Origin: an uncultured Collinsella sp.
Lineage (GTDB): Bacteria > Actinomycetota > Coriobacteriia > Coriobacteriales > Coriobacteriaceae
NCBI GenBank assembly: GCA_900555225.1
Contig: USKL01000133.1
Location: 1 to 5,098, forward strand
Reading direction: 5' to 3'
Length of the DNA: 5,098 nucleotides
How positions within the stretch are numbered: position 1 is the stretch's first letter; each line of letters starts with the position of its first letter. The notes beneath the pieces were generated by a model. That model was not told the origin of the DNA. It was given only the letters and a program-made list of their open reading frames with translations, and did not search any database. The translations under genes and the position numbers were made by a program. This document shows positions 1 through 5,098 of this stretch, piece after piece.

Positions 1-53
1 ACTGTTTTACCAGTTAAAAGGTCTAATCAGTCCCTATTTCACCGCAACTGAAA

Positions 54-82
54 CAGGGGCGCTCTCCAAGAGAGCGCCCCTG
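54..82 (-). terminator. GC-rich hairpin terminator after the transketolase pair
   Basis: CAGGGGCGCTCTC (54-66) and GAGAGCGCCCCTG (70-82) are perfect inverted repeats of 13 bases around a three-base loop. This stem is very stable. On the minus strand it lies 48 bases past the TAA of the C-terminal subunit gene. It is followed by TTTCAGTT, a short broken T-run, so it is a plausible but not ideal intrinsic terminator. No coding sequence is seen between it and the left edge. Read on the plus strand it is followed by GCCGG-like sequence and would not terminate well. Confidence 0.75.
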
Positions 83-130
83 CCGGGTTTCCATAGTTCT
101 GGCGAAGCAGTCCTTGAGATCCGCCTTGCC

Positions 131-1072
131 TTATGCCAAGAACTCCTTGGTGGTCGCCACGATGTTGGCGGCGTCCAGGCCGTACTTGTGCAGGAGCTCG
201 GCGCCCGGGCCGGACTCACCGAAGGTGTCGTTGACGCCGATCTTCTTGAGCGGCGTCGGGCACTGCTCGCACAGGACGTCGGCAACGGCGCTGCCCAGGC
301 CACCGATTACAGAATGCTCCTCGACGGTCACGACGTGGCCGGTCTTGGTGGCGCTCTTGACGATCAGGTCGGCATCGATGGGCTTGATGGTGTGCATGTT
401 GATGACCTCGGCGTCGATGCCCTCGGCAGCGAGCTGCTTGGCGGCCTCGAGAGCCTCGCCGACCATCAGGCCGCAGGCGATGATGGTCACATCGGCGCCC
501 TCGCGCATGACAATGCCCTTACCCAACTCGAACTTGTAGGTCTCGGGGTCGTTGATAACCGGCGAGGCCAAACGGGCGAAGCGCATGTACACCGGACCGT
601 CGCACTCGTAGGCGGCGCGCGTCACGGCGCGGGCCTCCACGTCGTCGGCGGGAACAATCACGGTCATGCCGGGGATGACGCGCATGAGGGCGATATCCTC
701 GCAGCACTGGTGCGTGGCACCATCCTCGCCCACCGAGATACCGGCATGCGTGGCACCGATCTTAACGTTGAGGTGCGGGTAGCCGATGGAGTTGCGGACC
801 TGCTCAAAGGCGCGACCGGCAGCGAACATGGCAAAGGTGCTCGCGAAGGCAACGCGGCCGGTGGTCGCGATACCGGCGGCGACGCCCATCAGGTTGCTCT
901 CGGCAATGCCCACATCGAAGAAACGATCGGGGCAGGCGGCCTTGAACTTGCCGGTCTGCGTGGCGGCGGCCAGGTCGGCGTCGAGGACCACAAAGTCATC
1001 GTGCTCGTTGGCGAGCTCGACGAGGGCCTCGCCGTAGCTTACGCGCGTGGCGATTTTTTTGACGTCTGCCAT
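131..1072 (-). CDS. Transketolase C-terminal subunit (pyrimidine-binding and C-terminal domains)
   Basis: Second half of the split transketolase, 313 residues, the usual size. Residues about 5-170 form the pyrimidine-binding domain, with the glutamate that activates thiamine diphosphate in GIAESNLMGVAAGIA (Glu58). It also has the FASTFAMFAAGRAFEQVRN helix region (77-94) and the active-site loop GEDGATHQ (115-122, His121). Residues about 186-313 form the transketolase C-terminal domain, with VTIIACGLMVGEALEAA (195-211), VTVEEHSVIGGLGSAV (248-263), and the ending DTFGESGPGAELLHKYGL (282-299). The active site needs both subunits, since the first supplies the diphosphate/Mg site. The one-base gap and the strong Shine-Dalgarno within the upstream gene point to one mRNA and balanced translation. 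Stop is TAA, followed about 50 bases later by the hairpin at 54-82. Pyruvate dehydrogenase beta and DXS share this fold, but length and pairing favour transketolase. Confidence 0.95.
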   Translation of the reverse strand: MADVKKIATRVSYGEALVELANEHDDFVVLDADLAAATQTGKFKAACPDRFFDVGIAESNLMGVAAGIATTGRVAFASTFAMFAAGRAFEQVRNSIGYPHLNVKIGATHAGISVGEDGATHQCCEDIALMRVIPGMTVIVPADDVEARAVTRAAYECDGPVYMRFARLASPVINDPETYKFELGKGIVMREGADVTIIACGLMVGEALEAAKQLAAEGIDAEVINMHTIKPIDADLIVKSATKTGHVVTVEEHSVIGGLGSAVADVLCEQCPTPLKKIGVNDTFGESGPGAELLHKYGLDAANIVATTKEFLA

Positions 1073-1073
1073 C

Positions 1074-1904
1074 CTAGAGCTCCTCTCCGGCGGCCGTGAG
1101 CTCTGCCATGGCCTGCTCAAACTGTTCATCGTTGGGGGCCTTGCCGTGCCAACCAACCTGGTTCTCCATAAAGGAAACGCCCTTGCCCTTCATGGTCTCG
1201 GCGATGATGGCGGTCGGCTGACCCTTGGTGGCGCGGGCCTCGGCAAAGGCGGCGCGGATCTGATCGAAATCGTTGCCGTCGGCAAGCTCCACCACGTGGA
1301 ACTTAAAGGCGCGGAACTTGTCGGCGAGCGGCATGGGGTCGTTGACCTCCTCGACGGGGCCGTCGATCTGCAGGCCGTTGTGGTCGACGATCACGCAGAG
1401 GTTATCGAGCTGCTGGTTGCCGGCAAACATGGCTGCCTCCCAGACCTGGCCCTCCTCGCTCTCGCCATCACCCAGCAGGGCGTACGTGCGGTAAGTATCG
1501 CCCCAGTGCTTGGCGGCAACCGCCATGCCCACGGCGGCGGAGATGCCCTGGCCGAGCGAGCCGGTGGACATATCGACGCCCGGGGTGTCGTTCATGTTGG
1601 GATGACCTTGCAGGTGGCTGCCGATATGGCGCAGCGTCTCGAGATCCTCCTTGGGGAAGAACCCACGCTCGGCGAGCACGGCGTACAGGCCCGGAGCGCA
1701 ATGGCCCTTGGAGAGCACAAAACGGTCGCGATCGGCCTTGCGGGGATCGGCCGGGTCGACGTTCATTTCCTCAAAGTACAGATAGGTCATGATGTCGGCA
1801 GCGCCGAGCGAACCGCCCGGATGGCCGGACTTGGCAGCGTGCACGCCGGTGACGATGCCCTTCCTTACCTCGTTGGCAACCTTTTTGAGCTCTTCGTCGC
1901 TCAT
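1074..1904 (-). CDS. Transketolase N-terminal subunit (thiamine-diphosphate-binding half)
   Basis: First half of a split transketolase. With the downstream gene product it should form the cytoplasmic enzyme that moves two-carbon ketol units between sugar phosphates in the non-oxidative pentose phosphate pathway. Its 276 residues are normal for the stand-alone subunit. Visible motifs are SGHPGGSLGAAD (26-37, phosphate/cofactor His28), SKGHCAPGLYAVL (65-77), TGSLGQGI (114-121), and the thiamine-diphosphate/Mg signature starting at GDG (145-147) and closing with Asn176 (VDHN), a GDG-X28-N spacing. GKGVSFMEN and WHG (240-254) end the domain. The start is ATG with AAGGAAGG at 1909-1916. The TAG stop is one base before the ATG of the C-terminal subunit. 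A specialised split transketolase, such as the sulfosugar SqwG/SqwH type, cannot be excluded from sequence alone, but no neighbouring sugar-degradation genes are seen and a housekeeping role fits better. Confidence 0.95.
   Translation of the reverse strand: MSDEELKKVANEVRKGIVTGVHAAKSGHPGGSLGAADIMTYLYFEEMNVDPADPRKADRDRFVLSKGHCAPGLYAVLAERGFFPKEDLETLRHIGSHLQGHPNMNDTPGVDMSTGSLGQGISAAVGMAVAAKHWGDTYRTYALLGDGESEEGQVWEAAMFAGNQQLDNLCVIVDHNGLQIDGPVEEVNDPMPLADKFRAFKFHVVELADGNDFDQIRAAFAEARATKGQPTAIIAETMKGKGVSFMENQVGWHGKAPNDEQFEQAMAELTAAGEEL
1080..1088 (-). promoter_or_regulatory. Shine-Dalgarno of the transketolase C-terminal subunit
   Basis: The minus strand carries GGAGAGGAG seven bases before the ATG at 1072, inside the last codons of the N-terminal subunit gene. 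It settles the start. The frame is open further upstream, to an ATG at 1156, but those extra 28 residues would overlap the conserved C-terminal coding part of the first subunit and do not resemble transketolase. Confidence 0.8.
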
Positions 1905-1971
1905 TGTGCCTTCCTTTCATCCTCATTAGACAAAATGCGCACGGCACCGAAGGTAATCCCAACACAGCCGC

Positions 1972-1988
1972 AATGCACGTACGTCATT
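1972..1988. promoter_or_regulatory. Palindromic site just downstream of the candidate -10 box
   Basis: The plus strand reads AATG-C-ACGTACGT-CATT. A perfect 8-base palindrome, ACGTACGT, is flanked by AATG and CATT inverted arms, with one extra base on one side. It would overlap the start of the transketolase transcript if the CATAAT box is used, a classical operator position. No regulator can be assigned, and a short palindrome can occur by chance. Confidence 0.25.
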
Positions 1989-1989
1989 C

Positions 1990-2018
1990 ATTATGCTGGA
2001 AACTGATGGCTTTACCAG
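1990..2018 (-). promoter_or_regulatory. Candidate promoter for the transketolase pair (weak)
   Basis: In the 207-base gap upstream of the transketolase genes the minus strand has CATAAT at 1995-1990, a five-of-six match to the -10 consensus. The hexamer 17 bases upstream, CTGGTA (2018-2013), matches the -35 consensus at only three positions. The surrounding 2005-2080 segment is AT-rich compared with the genes, as expected of a promoter region. Initiation would give a leader of roughly 80 bases before the ATG at 1904. The -10 box is visible; the rest is inference. I found no riboswitch in the leader. Confidence 0.25.
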
Positions 2019-2111
2019 AGTTTTTATCATTATTTGAACAATTTAGCAGGCAGAACCGCTGATGAAACGGTTTATCAATGTGAACGTCTTTTGGATGGAA
2101 CGCGATCGACC

Positions 2112-3002
2112 CTACGCGCTAATGTCCTTGAATCCCTCGCCGAAGGCTTCCGTAACGTCGGCAACCGTCACGATGGCATGAGGATCGCGCTCGCGCACGA
2201 TCGTCTTGAGGGTATTGAGCTCTCGACGGCTCACGATGACCATAATCACTGGCTTCTCGGCACCCGAATACATGCCAGTCGCCTTAAACTTGGTACAACC
2301 ACGACCCAGGCCATACATGATATCGGCAGCGATATCAGGGAACTTGTCCGAGATGATGAGTACCATACGGCGTTTGTTGCCACCATCGACCACGGCATCG
2401 ATCACGTAGCCGCTAATGACCATCGAAAGGCCTGCATATAGTGCGTTTTCGATTGAAAAGACCGGAGCCGACAGCGCGCATACGGCAACATCGATCGCCA
2501 TGACGGTCGAGCCCACGGGCAGTGAGGTATTACGCGAGATGATTTGGCCAATCGTGTCCGAACCGCCGGTGTTGGCGCCGGCGCGCAGCACCATGCCGTA
2601 ACCGATGCCCGTAATAATGCCGCCCCACATGGCAGGGAGCATCAGGTCCGCATCCGCCAGAGGTGCTACAAACGGGGCGAACAGATCGGTAAAGAAGCCC
2701 AGCAGCACAAAGCCCGTCGCGGTCTGCACCACGTAGAACATGCCGCCCTCGCGCATAACGACCAGCAGCAGCAAGGCGTTCATCACGATCGTCTGAATAC
2801 CAACGGGAAGCGATAGGCCGCGCGATGCGCCGACCGCCTGGATAATGGTGGCAAGGCCCGTAACGCCACCGGCAGCAAGGCCGTTGGGAATCAAAAACAG
2901 GTCGGTCGCGATGGCGGCCAAGGCACACCCCAACATGATCTGGGGCAAATCGTGAAAGAAGTTCATCGAAAGAATGCGCTTGATGTCCAGACGATATGCC
3001 AT
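2112..3002 (-). CDS. YitT/DUF2179 family integral membrane protein
   Basis: A 296-residue membrane protein of the YitT (DUF161 plus DUF2179) family. The molecular function of the family is not established; transport has been suggested because of the fold. The N-terminal two-thirds is hydrophobic, with membrane segments at roughly 18-37, 44-58, 66-83, 90-112, 124-140, 165-182 and 186-203. Family-typical glycine-rich turns are IPNGLAAGGVTGL (38-50) and GANTGGSDTIGQII (142-155). After a basic boundary (GGNKRR, 207-212) comes a soluble DUF2179 domain, about 213-290. It has the expected landmarks GRGCTKFKATGMYSG (233-247), a strand VIMVIVSRREL (252-262), and the ending AIVTVADVTEAFGEGF (276-291). 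This domain is thought to be cytoplasmic and has been proposed to bind a small ligand. Start choice follows the GAGGGAGG site. Stop is TAG; I see no convincing terminator after it. Expression is probably conditional, given the terminator at 3015-3043. Family assignment is firm; substrate and role are unknown. Confidence 0.92.
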   Translation of the reverse strand: MAYRLDIKRILSMNFFHDLPQIMLGCALAAIATDLFLIPNGLAAGGVTGLATIIQAVGASRGLSLPVGIQTIVMNALLLLVVMREGGMFYVVQTATGFVLLGFFTDLFAPFVAPLADADLMLPAMWGGIITGIGYGMVLRAGANTGGSDTIGQIISRNTSLPVGSTVMAIDVAVCALSAPVFSIENALYAGLSMVISGYVIDAVVDGGNKRRMVLIISDKFPDIAADIMYGLGRGCTKFKATGMYSGAEKPVIMVIVSRRELNTLKTIVRERDPHAIVTVADVTEAFGEGFKDISA

Positions 3003-3006
3003 GCTG

Positions 3007-3014
3007 CCTCCCTC
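3007..3014 (-). promoter_or_regulatory. Shine-Dalgarno of the YitT gene; decides its start
   Basis: The minus strand reads GAGGGAGG, then CAGC, then ATG at 3002-3000. This is a strong match to the anti-Shine-Dalgarno at a short but workable spacing. An in-frame GTG at 3026 would lengthen the protein by eight residues (MRFFEGGS). That GTG lies inside the 3' arm of the terminator hairpin and has no good ribosome binding site, so the ATG at 3002 is the better start. Confidence 0.85.
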
Positions 3015-3043
3015 AAAAAAGCGCACCCCATCGGATGCGCTTT
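3015..3043 (-). terminator. Strong intrinsic terminator, abutting the YitT ribosome binding site
   Basis: The minus strand reads AAAGCGCATCC, loop GATG, GGGTGCGCTTT, giving eleven continuous pairs (3043-3033 with 3028-3018) with one T-G wobble. The 3' arm runs into six T residues (3020-3015). This is a textbook Rho-independent terminator by sequence. It sits 125 bases past the prfB stop. Its T-run ends at the base before the GAGGGAGG Shine-Dalgarno of the YitT gene. No promoter fits between terminator and start codon, so any YitT mRNA carrying this ribosome binding site must pass through it. It is either an attenuator of the YitT gene or a leaky terminator of prfB. Confidence 0.85.
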
Positions 3044-3082
3044 GAACTTCTTCTTGTATTCGATTCTACCGATTCGCCGAAC

Positions 3083-3106
3083 AAAAACCACCCCTGCGCA
3101 GGGTTT
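3083..3106 (-). terminator. Possible prfB terminator (imperfect hairpin with T-run)
   Basis: On the minus strand, AAACCCTGCGCAGGGG is followed by TGGTTTTTG. The palindrome CCCTGCGCAGGG can fold as a short CCCT/AGGG stem with a GCGC loop, or as ACCC/GGGT with a 7-base loop. An AAA/TTT extension with a bulge is possible, and five T residues follow at 3087-3083. The stem is short and imperfect, so efficiency is doubtful. It lies about 60 bases past the prfB stop, a sensible place to end the secA-prfB message. If real, the YitT gene would need its own promoter between here and the stronger terminator at 3015-3043. Confidence 0.4.
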
Positions 3107-3142
3107 ATTCTGGATACAAACCCGTCCAACCGTTGGGCTTGG

Positions 3143-3165
3143 CATCGGCTTGAAGCCGCCCGATG
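3143..3165 (-). other. RNA hairpin directly after the prfB stop codon
   Basis: Two bases after the prfB TAA, the minus-strand transcript can form an outer stem CATCGG/CCGATG (3165-3160 with 3148-3143). An alternative is an inner stem CGGCT/AGCCG around a TCA loop. No T-run follows, so it is not an intrinsic terminator by itself. It may stabilise the prfB 3' end or be part of a structured region reaching to the YitT gene. The sequence pairing is direct; the function is a guess. Confidence 0.4.
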
Positions 3166-3167
3166 TT

Positions 3168-4316
3168 TTAGACCTCCGAGCCTTCTGCATCGGCGTTGCC
3201 GGTGGCCCAGCGATGGTAGCCAATAACAAACGGGTCCAGGTCGCCATCGTCAAGAACGGCCTCGACATTGCTGGTCTCCACGCCCGTGCGTAGGTCCTTG
3301 ACCATCTGGTACGGGTAGAGCACGTAGCTGCGAATCTGGTTGCCAAAACCGATCGTGGTCTTGGGTCCGCGGATCTCATCCAGTGCCTCGGCGCGCTTCT
3401 CGAGCTCAATCTCGTACAGGCGAGCCTTGAGGATCTGCATGCACGCGGCCTTGTTCTGAATCTGACTGCGCTCGTTTTGGCAGGTGACCACAATGCCGCT
3501 GGGAAAATGCGTCACGCGCACGGCGGAGTCGGTGGTGTTGACGCCCTGACCGCCCGGGCCGCTCGCGTGGTACACGTCCACGCGGATGTCATCGGGACTG
3601 ATCTCGATGTCGATATCATCGGGTAGCACGGGGATGACCTCGACGCCGGCAAACGTGGTCTGGCGGCGCTTCTTGTCGTCGGTGGGGCTAATGCGAACCA
3701 AGCGGTGGACGCCGGCCTCGGCGCGCAGCATGCCAAATGCGTCCTTGCCCTCGACGGTAAAGGTCGCACGGTCAATGCCGATGACCTCGGCCGCGGGACA
3801 GTCGTTGATGGTGACCTTCCAGCCGCGACGCTGGCAGTACTTCATGTACATCTTAAAGAGCATGAAGGTCCAGTCCTGGGCCTCCAGACCACCCTGTCCG
3901 GGCTTGATGGTCACAATGGCATCGCCGTGATCGAACTCACCGGTAAACCAGCTCGAAAGCTCAAGCTCATCGATGGCACGGGCCAGGCGCTCAGCCGTGG
4001 CTGCAGCCTCCTCGCGAAGGGCGGCGGCGTCGGGGTCATCCCCCATCTCCTCGGCAAGCTCCAGCGCGGCGCGGGCATCGGAAAGCTCGCCGCGCGCGGT
4101 GTCCACGGCAGCGATATCTTCCTTGGTGCGCGCGATCTCCTCCATGGTGGCACGGGCGGCGTCGGCGTCATCCCAAAAGCCAGGGGCAACACTTTTGGCC
4201 TCGAGCTCGAACACGCGGGTACGCTTCTCGTCCAGGTGGAGATACGACTCGACCTCACCGAGCCGGTCCGCAAACGCGTCCAGCTCGGCGGGCGTTACCT
4301 CTAAAGCCTCAGCCAT
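3168..4316 (-). CDS. prfB: Peptide chain release factor 2 (RF2)
   Basis: Class I release factor that reads UAA and UGA stop codons in the ribosomal A site and triggers peptidyl-tRNA hydrolysis. The protein has 382 residues, a normal to slightly long RF2 length. In order: an acidic, Ala/Glu-rich helical domain 1 (about 5-120); the PCRF-type core beginning near ELSSWFTGEFD and GGLEAQDWT (142-150); the decoding loop VRISPTDD with tripeptide Ser210-Pro211-Thr212; and the catalytic loop SGPGGQGVN with Gly255-Gly256-Gln257. DLRTGVETSN (341-350) is the usual C-terminal landmark. The decoding tripeptide is SPT, not the classical SPF of RF2; the codons are AGC CCC ACC. Gln219 replaces the His of E. 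coli RF2 (RRQTTF versus RRHTSF), which as I recall is usual in actinobacterial RF2. The frame is continuous through the region (YLHLD) where many prfB genes carry an in-frame TGA for autoregulatory +1 frameshifting, so that control is absent. The start is ATG with AGGAA at 4323-4327; it overlaps the secA stop as TAATG, suggesting translational coupling. Stop is TAA. Confidence 0.97.
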   Translation of the reverse strand: MAEALEVTPAELDAFADRLGEVESYLHLDEKRTRVFELEAKSVAPGFWDDADAARATMEEIARTKEDIAAVDTARGELSDARAALELAEEMGDDPDAAALREEAAATAERLARAIDELELSSWFTGEFDHGDAIVTIKPGQGGLEAQDWTFMLFKMYMKYCQRRGWKVTINDCPAAEVIGIDRATFTVEGKDAFGMLRAEAGVHRLVRISPTDDKKRRQTTFAGVEVIPVLPDDIDIEISPDDIRVDVYHASGPGGQGVNTTDSAVRVTHFPSGIVVTCQNERSQIQNKAACMQILKARLYEIELEKRAEALDEIRGPKTTIGFGNQIRSYVLYPYQMVKDLRTGVETSNVEAVLDDGDLDPFVIGYHRWATGNADAEGSEV

Positions 4317-5098
4317 TAACGATTCCTGCCGTGGCAGTACTTAAACTTCTTGCCGCTACCGCAGGGGCACGGGTCGTTGCGGCCCACGTTGACGTACGGA
4401 TCGTCGCTCTCGGACTTGCGATAGGTGGTCACCTTGCCACCGTTGTTGACGGCAGCCGGACCACCCTGGACAGCCATGCGGGCCTGCACCTGCGCCTGCT
4501 TGCGCAGCACCGAGCCGCCGTTGTCACCATCGACCTCGGCAGGACCGGAGAAGTGCGCACCCTCGAGCGCGGGCTCCTCCTTGTGCTCCACGGCACGCGG
4601 GGCAGCCTTGATCTCGATGCGCAGAACCGTACGCAGATAATCCTCGTACATGGTATCGACGAGTATCTGGAACGCGCCGTAGGCCTCGGTCTTGTACTCA
4701 ACCAGCGGGTCGCGCTGGCCAAAGCCGCGCAGGCCGATGCCGGTCTTGAGGTAGTCCATCTCCTGCAGGTAGTTCATCCAGCGGGTATCGATGACGCGCA
4801 GCATGACCTGGGTGTTGAGCTCGCGCATCAGGTCCTCGCCCAAGCGCTCGGCCTTCATGTTGTAGCACTTCTCTACGTAAGCCAGGACATCGGCAGCCAG
4901 GGCCTCATAATCCTCGTCGGGGAACTTCGGCGTATCGATGTGGCCGGTGAGCTCCACAACCCACTTGCGCAGGCCCTCCAGGTCGCGCTCGCCATCGTGA
5001 CTGTCCTTGGTGCAGAACTCCTGCACGCAGCGGTACACGGTGTCGTGCATGACCTCGGTGATGTGGTCGGTCAGGTCCTTGCCGTCCAGAATCTTATT
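4316..5098 (-). CDS. secA: Preprotein translocase ATPase SecA, C-terminal part (5' end outside window)
   Basis: SecA is the ATP-driven motor that pushes unfolded preproteins through SecYEG at the cytoplasmic membrane. Only the last 260 codons are visible; the frame is open to the right edge (first residues NKILDGKDL), so the ATPase motor domains and start codon lie outside. The fragment covers the end of the helical scaffold/wing region, with the conserved DTRWMNYLQEMDYL and LRGFGQRDPL blocks at fragment residues 104-117 and 123-132. A variable, charged, Gln/Gly-rich linker follows (about 166-238). It ends with a zinc-binding SEC-C motif, CPCGSGKKFKYCH, with Cys244, Cys246, Cys255 and His256 as metal ligands, four residues before the TAA stop. 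The tail is intact, which in other bacteria contacts SecB, ribosomes or phospholipid. The stop overlaps the prfB ATG by one base, so the two are probably co-transcribed. Identification is very secure. Confidence 0.97.
   Translation of the reverse strand, partial: NKILDGKDLTDHITEVMHDTVYRCVQEFCTKDSHDGERDLEGLRKWVVELTGHIDTPKFPDEDYEALAADVLAYVEKCYNMKAERLGEDLMRELNTQVMLRVIDTRWMNYLQEMDYLKTGIGLRGFGQRDPLVEYKTEAYGAFQILVDTMYEDYLRTVLRIEIKAAPRAVEHKEEPALEGAHFSGPAEVDGDNGGSVLRKQAQVQARMAVQGGPAAVNNGGKVTTYRKSESDDPYVNVGRNDPCPCGSGKKFKYCHGRNR

Noticed and set aside
1..50. ACTG/CAGT inverted repeats near the left edge as an operator or attachment site
   Set aside because: The arms are four to five bases, the sequence is cut by the window edge, and nothing beyond it can be seen.
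188..1099. 303-codon open frame on the plus strand opposite the transketolase C-terminal subunit
   Set aside because: It is antisense to a clearly conserved protein, its translation is low-complexity Gly/Ala/Asp/His-rich with no family resemblance, and such mirror frames are common in GC-rich genes.
1047..2006. 319-codon open frame on the plus strand opposite the transketolase N-terminal subunit
   Set aside because: Same shadow effect: no recognisable domain, and no sensible ribosome binding site or operon context. It also runs through the upstream gap of the real gene.
2054..2072. AACCG/CGGTT inverted repeat after the YitT gene as a terminator
   Set aside because: The stem is only five pairs with a nine-base loop, and no T-run follows on the minus strand.
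3003..3026. GTG at 3026 as the start of the YitT gene
   Set aside because: It lies inside the 3' arm of the terminator hairpin and lacks a good Shine-Dalgarno, whereas ATG at 3002 has GAGGGAGG at suitable spacing.
2963..3493. 176-codon minus-strand frame spanning the prfB end, the gap and the YitT start
   Set aside because: It overlaps two well-supported genes in another frame, reads through the terminator hairpin, and its translation is Arg/Ser-rich without family features.
3705..4304. 199-codon open frame on the plus strand opposite prfB
   Set aside because: Antisense shadow of RF2 with a composition-driven translation and no motif.

Overview
This window looks like a chromosomal housekeeping region of a GC-rich Gram-positive bacterium. 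It is probably an actinobacterium, and I suspect the Coriobacteriia (Collinsella-like). The lineage call is an inference from three things: the GC-rich sequence, the actinobacterial flavour of the RF2 protein (GPGGQGVNTTDSAVR around the catalytic loop and RRQTTF in the decoding domain), and the two-gene split transketolase. No 16S or other direct marker is present.

All five recognisable genes lie on the minus strand, so the window reads right to left. In transcription order they are: the C-terminal 260 codons of secA (preprotein translocase ATPase, running off the right edge); prfB (peptide chain release factor 2), whose ATG shares one base with the secA stop; a structured intergenic region with a terminator-like hairpin and then a strong intrinsic terminator; a YitT/DUF2179 family membrane protein; a gap of about 200 bases; and the N- and C-terminal halves of a split transketolase, one base apart. 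A strong GC-rich hairpin closes the transketolase pair near the left edge.

The secA-prfB pair is a translation/secretion operon. The transketolase pair makes the two subunits of one thiamine-diphosphate enzyme of the non-oxidative pentose phosphate pathway. The YitT protein is of unknown function and lies between the two units. The long open frames on the plus strand opposite prfB and the transketolase genes are coding-strand shadows.

I see no mobile element, CRISPR array, tRNA, rRNA or clear phage signal, and nothing that amounts to an undescribed multigene system. Three points merit a second look. First, a complete intrinsic terminator ends exactly where the Shine-Dalgarno sequence of the YitT gene begins, which suggests attenuation. 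Second, the stop-codon-reading tripeptide of RF2 reads SPT instead of the classical SPF. Third, none of the five visible stop codons is TGA.
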